A stretch of 64,000 nucleotides of DNA from contig CM057158.1 in assembly GCA_029962745.1 (NCBI GenBank), positions 8,259,528 through 8,323,527 of the forward strand. Direction: 5' to 3'. Shown here piece after piece: positions 57,477-64,000 of this stretch. Numbering within the stretch: position 1 is the first letter of the stretch; each line of letters starts with the position of its first letter. The position numbers and the translations under genes were made by a program. The notes below the pieces were generated by a model that saw only the letters and a list, made by a program, of their open reading frames with translations, made no database searches and was not told the origin of the DNA. Origin of the DNA: Echinometra lucunter. Lineage: Eukaryota; Echinodermata; Echinoidea; Camarodonta; Echinometridae.

Positions 57477-59030
57477 CAAATGGTAATTTTCGCAAATTTA
57501 TTCAAAATCACAATGAGATGCTTCTTCTTTTGATGACCGATTTTGACTTTTGGGGTTTCATCGAATCTGTTAGAGCTACGTAAGGTAGGTCTACACAGAA
57601 CTTCTACATCGAATTTTGAAAATTTGTTTCAAACATTATTTATGGTAATTTAAGCAAATTCATTAAAAACTTCACACACACACACACACACACACACACC
57701 CTCACACACAGATACAAAAGCTTATTCTTTTCAGTTTTTCAACGATTTTGATATTTATTGGTTTCATCTGGCAAATCTACAGAACTTCTACACAGAATTT
57801 TGAAAATTGTCTCAGACATTATTTATGGCAGTTGAGCAAATTGATTCCAATTAAATGCTTCTTCTCCTTCATTTGATGCCCGACTTTGATTTTTTTTAGT
57901 TTCATCTAAAAGAACTACGTAAGGTAGGCCAACACAGAATTTCTACACCGAATTTTGAAATTTGTCTCAAACATTATTTATGGTAATTTATTCTTCTAAT
58001 TTTTTCCCATAATTTTTTATTAGAGATTTCATTCAAAATAAGCATCAATACATCCATATAAATCAATATTAAGCAAATCAATATAATACAAGTCTTCATT
58101 TTGTTTCCATAGCATATTTTCATGAAATGGACATCAATTAATGAGCAAAGAAAACAAGGAGGAATGAAACTCCTTATACAATATATATATTTATGCAAAT
58201 TAATTAAAAAATCACACACCCGCACACGCACACACCTTCACTCCCCCCCCCCCCCCCCCCACACACACAAAACCTTCTCCTTTTTCATTTGTTGACCGAT
58301 TTTGATTTTTTTCCACCTGGTAAACCTATATGAGGTACACAGAACTTTTGTGTACCACATAGAATTCTGAAATTTTGTCTCGAACATTATCTATGGTAAT
58401 TTACGTAAATTCAATCAAAATTACAATTAAATGTTTAAATTAATGCTTCTTCTCCTTCATTCTGATGACCGATTAGGATTTGGGGGATTTCATATCATTT
58501 ATGGTAATTTATACATTCAAAAATTAGACACACACAAAATAAGTGCTTCTTCTTTTTCATGTACTGACCAATTTTGATTTTTTTTCACCGTCCTGGTAAA
58601 CCTACATGAGGTACACAGAACTTCTACACAGAATTTTGAAAATTGTCTCAAAAATTATTTAGGGTGATTTTATGCAAATTTATTCAAAATCACACTTAAC
58701 TACTTCATTTGATGGCCAATCTTTAATTTGGGGGGTTCATCTGGTAGAATTAAATGAGGTGCAAAAACTTTTACACAAAATTTTCATATTTTGTCTCAGA
58801 CATTATTGTACTTTATACAAACTTATTAAAAAATCACAAAAACTGCTTCTGTTTTTTATTTGTTGACCGATTTTGATTTTTTTTTATTTCATCTGTTAGA
58901 ACTACATGTGGTACACGGAATTTCTTAGCAGAAATTTTAAATTTTGTCTTAAACATTATTTATGGTTATTTATACAAATTTATTCAAAATCACTATTGAA
59001 TGCCTTTTCTCCATTTGTTGACTTGCAAAT
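57477..59030. repeat. Degenerate tandem repeat array upstream of lectin B
   Basis: The same array as at 45700-47205, including the AT-rich insert (about 58010-58190) and CA/poly-C runs (57673-57713, 58220-58268), with small indels between the copies. Confidence 0.85.
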
Positions 59031-59710
59031 AAAAAGAGACTTAAATACGTCTCCGATATATTCATATGTAGAGGTCACTGTTTCATTTTAACATGACATT
59101 TAACCCGATCTGTCATGAGCACTTCCTAATACGTACGTAACAGATACATGTATGTTATCATTTCAGTGTCAGTTCGTTGAAAATTGAAAATTGTGTGAAC
59201 TGCTTTAGCTCGATGCCGGATGAGCGCCACATCATTGATTTGCTTGTTGACTGAAATGAACCACTTTTTGCTGTGAATGATAACTTTCCCATCGAGTCAG
59301 TTATAAGTTATAAGAACATAAAGTCATTTCAATTGCAGACACTACCTAAAAAAAAAAAATCGTTGATTTGAGTAAGATTAATTTTTCTAAAAAAAAAAAA
59401 ATTGTCCCTATTAAATATACAACCTGATCCATGCAGATACACATGATATGTCATGGAGGTGTTTAAAATATGAAGCTGTACTGCCAGTAGTTGACTGATT
59501 TAAAATTTGTATTTTGATTCAGGTTTTTGTGTTCTGTGGAAGGTCGTTGATCTAAAAGTGCTCTCGATACCCCCTTACAGTCGAATTAGGTTAAGGATGA
59601 CGTTTACAAACGTCTTTTAATGAATATTTATGTAACTCAGTTCAGTATAAAACGCTCAGTCATAACGCATATCAATTATGAAATGTGACGATAATTTCAT
59701 TATACAATGT

Positions 59711-60391
59711 GCACTGTTCGATAAGTCGAATGGTAGTCAATCGGTAACCTTCCTTTAAAATACGTTGACTTAAATAACAAGACCACTGATATCTAAAATA
59801 TGACATTTTTCATTACTGCAAAGTATTTGCATTCTATCCTCTGACACTATGTCTGCATTCACATGTGTGTAACAATTGCTTTAAAGACGAATCCCAAAAT
59901 AATTGCTAACAAAATATTGTAACGATAACTTGTATTTATCAACAATAGGCAGAATATAAACCTTATTCTGTGAAAATCCCCAAATAAAGTCCCGTTATAT
60001 GTTGAAGTTCATTGTCAAGGATGGCCGAGAGTCGGGGAGAAATAACACTAATCAGGCAGAGATTACAGTTAAGAAGTTTATTATGATGAATAACTCAAAC
60101 ACATTTACAAGGATGGATATTTGAGAATGCCTTTCAAGGCACTGAGGTGAAATAGCGGAGAAAGAATTATAACTGACTAGTAAGATAGGCTTGTTAACAA
60201 GACCATTCATGTGTTGGTTGGCTCTCTGTCCCTTTCGTTAATTATTCTCCCTCTCTTCAAACATTGTTATCACTGGCTGACAGCTCCGCACCCTTCACTG
60301 CCAAGGTTCTCACTATTCACTCTCAAGACAAGCACTAAATCTGTCGTATATACCCCTTTCACAAACAATGAATCTTCTCTGTTCGAGAGAA

Positions 60392-60424
<33 letters not shown>

Positions 60425-60466
60425 AGTCACGAAGGTCACAAGAAAGACACTTGTCGCGCTGCGGAG
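59711..60466. other. About 756-bp segment present in B, absent from A
   Basis: Copy A passes directly from CAATGT to ATATAGGGAG where B has extra AT-rich sequence plus a GA tract (60395-60421). No inverted ends or target duplication were seen, so a deletion in A is as likely as an insertion in B. Confidence 0.7.
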
Positions 60467-61309
60467 CATATAGGGAGAATGACGACATTGAGCACACAGA
60501 GAGCTCAAAGTCATATTGAGAGAGAGAGAGAGAGAGAGAGAGAGGATACAAGGACAGGAGAAAGTCAAGATAAGAAGCAAGCTGAAAGGGCTGAAGGACA
60601 GTGCAAGGTTGAAATGAGAACTTCGAGCAAACAAGAGCGAAATGAAAGAGCGAGGACTCTGAAAAGTCAAGTCAAAGTCGAGATGAGGAAAGCATAGAGA
60701 AGAACAGTCTGACCTTGTGCAGGTCGAACACAGAGGAGAGGAAAAGAGTGCGAGTACCTTGCGAAATCAGAAATACACACCAAAAGAAAATAATGTGAAG
60801 AGAGCATGCTTGGCAATTGGCTAAATGGCTAAATGACGTTAGCAAGACATTCTGTACATAGACCAGTGCAATAATTAGGATTCGTTTCTAAACTCACTAA
60901 AGCATTGAAAACAATAAAAACATATAGTATAACTTCAAATATCATCAGCAAAATGCGTGACGATATAAACTTATGATAGCACGATTAATTATGCACTGAC
61001 AGTTTGTAGTTTACTAGCCGCAAATACATAATTAAAAGAGAGAGGGGGAGAGAGAGAGAGAGAGTAAACATTGTTACAGCGCAGATGAGGTGAAGTAAAA
61101 GGAGGAAGAAGGTGAAAAGGAGGAGAAGGTGATGATGAAGAAGAGAAGAAGAAGAAACAAGTGAATAAATCAAATATAAATGAAGGAATCTTAACATGCA
61201 AAAGAAATTCTACGTATTCTTATTATTATCAATGCATATATTTTTTTAAAAATCTTTACGTTTATAAGTCAGAAAACAAGTCAAGGTAAGATAAAGTCGC
61301 GATTTATAT

Positions 61310-61380
61310 ACATGTATATATATATATATATGTGTGTGTATATATATATATATGTGTGTGTGTGTGTATATATATATATG

Positions 61381-61435
<55 letters not shown>
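61310..61435. repeat. TA/TG compound microsatellite
   Basis: TA and TGTG runs in alternation, about 125 bp, just beyond the end of duplication B. Confidence 0.95.
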
Positions 61436-61437
<2 letters not shown>

Positions 61438-61670
61438 TGGGCAATATAAACCTATTCATATTCTCAAACTTCCGCTTTTATACCACTTTAATAGTCAAGC
61501 ACCAAAGCCCTTCATTAAATCTCATTCACACGAGGCGTTATTTCACTACCGCCAATCAGCTAACTGATTGATCCATTCAATAGAATTCATATCACAGTAG
61601 GCAGTGAACAATGGGTTGCTACAGATATTGATAGGTATGACAGGTGCACGTGGAGTTATCACATAGATGT

Positions 61671-62001
61671 TAGGAAAAAGGGTGCTGATTGGAACCTTTT
61701 CTTGTCCCACATTTGGAACCTTTAAAGGTTCTTCAAAGAACCATTAAAAGTTCTCTAAAAGTGGGCTAAGGAAAGTGCGGTACTATCGGTGGGGCTAAGG
61801 CCTCCCTTAACCCCACCGATAGTCCGGGACTAAGCAAAATTTTGCCAGTGTAAAAAGAAGTCTTCAGAACCATTACAGGTTGTACAAGGACCCTTTCGGG
61901 GGTTCTTGAAAATATAAATATCCCTTTACAGAACCCCTTTTTTCTGAAGGCTCTAAATACAGGACAAAAAAGCTTCTAACTGACACATTTTTCTAAAAGT
62001 G
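61671..62001. mobile_element. Inverted-repeat element, AGAACC/GGTTCT family (copy 2), with nested hairpin insert
   Basis: The left end TAGGAAAAAGGGTGCTGATT and the inverse of the right end (TAGAAAAATGTGTCAGTTAG) form imperfect terminal repeats, and both continue through TTGTCC. Internal AGAACC/GGTTCTT and CTTTAAAGG modules match 16998-17260. A roughly 90-bp insert (61760-61850) carries a 42-bp hairpin not found in the other copy. Confidence 0.65.
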
Positions 62002-62244
62002 TTTGCACCCTTTCATTTGTGTAGATTGTTACCCCAATTTCCATCGCATGTCGACTTTCGAAAAAATGCAAACCCTTGCACTAACAAGTCACAGCATCCT
62101 TCCTAAAGAGGTTGCGTTTGTGACCAGATAATTGCGCCTGGACGTGTTCCTACATTTATATGCCTAGGTGTTTGTGGAGGGCGTAATGAAATCAACGCCA
62201 TGCACGCAACTGGTCTAAGATATAAATAAGATATCACATTGAGT

Positions 62245-62492
62245 TCAAACAGTGACGTAATGGCGAAATCCGTTCTCTGATGATTTAGTCACTGCTGTGC
62301 TGTTAGCGAGGATGCATATTCTTTCCATATCATTATATGCAAACGACAGACATTCTTGGATGGATGTACACAAAGAGGCACATCCTATGAGCGAGTCTAT
62401 TCTGAAGTCATCAATGATAGCTTCTGGAATAGGCACGAGGCTGTTTCCCTGCTTCATCCTGAATACTATTCCTTGTTGGCGTCTCGAAAGTT
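62245..62492 (-). CDS. Lectin C, last exon only: PAN/apple-like domain (third paralogue, rest outside window)
   Basis: 248 bases, the same length and phase as exon 6 of A and B, acceptor TTCTGTAG|AA, with stop TGA after HYVTV. It is open throughout and keeps all four PAN cysteines, but differs at about a dozen residues (for example IDDFRIDSLIG and STAVTKSSEN), so C split off earlier than A and B. Intron homology resumes at about 63691-64000. The CTLD exons should lie to the right of the window. Confidence 0.85.
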
Positions 62493-64000
62493 CTACAGAA
62501 AGACACGGATAGAAATTGTATTTTTTATTAAATAGAAAATGCTTTTGTTGGCCGCACATTTCACACCAAACTGTCTCTTTATTTCATTTTGATATGGATT
62601 GCAATGAATTTGTACAGTGCCCCCCCCCCCAAGTTTACAGTGGCAGTTTACAGTTTACTGCGCATCTCAAAATATTTTCAGAAAATCCTCAAACCTGTGG
62701 ATAGCTAAGGGTCTCTTCTATCAAATGCAGAATTCTTAGATTATTTTACGCTTGAGGGAGCAAAAGTAACTTTTGTGAAAGGGTGCAAAATTTGAGCTTG
62801 ACAAGAATTCGAATTTGTTTTGGTTGGTATCGGAGAAGCTGAGAGTAGTCTAAACTGCGGAGGCTTAGAAATTTCTGTTTTCTGATGACTTCGTAGATGA
62901 ATACCCCTTTTTGTGTGTATGTTCTGACATATCTCATTAATATATCATGCTTGAGTGATCAATTGAATACTTGATTGAACGTCTTGTATGAATTCTTTCT
63001 TTGGTAAGTTTTTACCATTATAACCGAGATGCTTTGGAAGTCAGAAAAAGAAAAGAATATAAGCACACACTCATGCAGAAAGATCAAGCAATTGGCCAGC
63101 CAGTCAATTAATCATTCAATAGGTCAATCGATCAATTAGAAAAATAACCAAACAATCACGCACTCATTCAATCCCAATTAAAGATAAGTGAGTTGACACA
63201 ACTGAATAACTGCAATCGGCGATATAAACGTGTAAGTTCCATGACCATTCCTCATTTCTACAGCAATAAAAAAAGCATGCATGCGCATTTTTCCATGTCT
63301 TTCTTCCACCTGCCAAACAAAATATCAAGGTGAAAATTACTGATAAAATATCAAGTCTCTTCGCTCTAAGAAATTATCAACTTTTAGTGACGATCATGAA
63401 ACTTGTCGTGTCCATTGCAGATTGCAGTTTTTCAATTGTGTCAACTCCCTTGTTTTTAAGAGTGAATAGGTATATGATTGGTCACCTGTTGTTGTTGTTG
63501 TTTTTTCTGATTGATGGATTAAAGGATTGACCTATTTATTATTGACTGACTGATTGATTAATCTTTCTGCATGACCAGGCTTGTTGATATGCTTTTTCTG
63601 ACATCCGATTTATGCCGGCTTAAATGTTAGAACTTGCCCAAAATTAACCATTCAAATCAATAAAGTAATCCATTGCTCACTCAAGGATGACATGTTAGTG
63701 GGATATAGTTAGAACGTAAACGCAACAAGGGATATCCATTCATAAATTGTCAGAAGGCCCTCAGAATATGAAAATTCCTAAGTCTTCACAATTAACATTA
63801 CTCTCAGCTTCACTGATGCCAACCAAAGCAAAGACCAATTTTTTTTTTCAAGCCCGCATTTCGCACCCTTCACAAAAGTTAATTATATTCACTCAAGTGT
63901 AAAATATTTCAAGATTTGGGGGTTGAATTTGATAGAAGGGACCATGAGCCATTCTCGTATATGATTTTTTTTTCCTGAAAATATTTTGACATCTCAGATG
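62493..64000 (-). other. Lectin C last intron (partial)
   Basis: The first 150 bases match the A and B introns; then comes the inverted segment, AT-rich unique sequence (62890-63690) and direct homology to the A intron from about 63691. No exon is seen before the window ends. Confidence 0.7.
62664..62885. repeat. Inverted partial copy of the lectin intron 5 sequence
   Basis: This stretch is the imperfect reverse complement of 63760-64000 (and of the matching intron in A, about 39410-39650), for example CTTTTGTGAAAGGGT and GAAGCTGAGAGTA read inversely. It makes a roughly 220-bp inverted repeat with an approximately 0.9-kb spacer in the last intron of lectin C. Confidence 0.75.

Larger units (their letters stand above)
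49130..61195. repeat. Segmental duplication, copy B (lectin B unit)
   Basis: Near-identical to 38187-48629. Relative to A it has a 778-bp transposon (53759-54536), about 66 bp extra near 53440-53505 and about 756 bp extra at 59711-60466. Both edges of the alignment are set by the gap, not by a visible breakpoint. Confidence 0.95.

Overview
This window is eukaryotic genomic DNA: AT-rich, intron-rich, full of microsatellites and short transposon-like repeats, with one 500-base assembly gap. There are no operons, prokaryotic genes or CRISPR arrays. The protein types (a carbonic-anhydrase-related protein VIII and secreted tandem C-type lectin/PAN proteins), large introns, tRNA-derived SINE heads and hairpin MITEs suggest a marine invertebrate deuterostome, most plausibly an echinoderm. 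That assignment is inference; no marker in the window fixes the species.

Left part (1-29.3 kb): one minus-strand gene, a CA8 (CARP VIII) orthologue. Its first coding exon is at 29.1 kb and five more exons follow down to base 63; the last exons lie beyond the left edge. All six exons join in frame with canonical GT/AG splice sites. The protein lacks one of the three zinc-binding histidines, so it should be acatalytic like other CARP VIII proteins. The introns (1.4-8.0 kb) hold microsatellites, a few transposon remnants and nothing else I can call a gene. A GC-richer open exon at 32.3-32.5 kb ends in the same splice phase as CA8 exon 1 and is a candidate alternative first exon.

Middle (29.3-38.9 kb): intergenic, containing a tRNA-type SINE head, a 2.4-kb element with about 75-bp terminal inverted repeats that carries a broken non-LTR reverse-transcriptase fragment, and a short roughly 84-bp tandem repeat next to the start of a segmental duplication.

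Right part (38.2-64 kb): a tandem cluster of secreted lectin genes on the minus strand. Copies A (38.96-45.01 kb) and B (49.90-56.79 kb) each have six exons and encode 369 residues: signal peptide, C-type lectin domain 1, C-type lectin domain 2 and a C-terminal PAN/apple-like domain. They sit in a segmental duplication (about 38.19-48.63 and 49.13-61.20 kb) whose introns and flanks are nearly identical. A third, more diverged locus C starts at 62.2 kb; only its last (PAN) exon is in the window. The copies differ at eight residues, seven inside the lectin domains and one at the junction between them, and by insertions including a 778-bp TA-flanked fold-back transposon present only in B. The cluster looks like a recently expanding, probably immune-type, lectin family, although its function is inferred.
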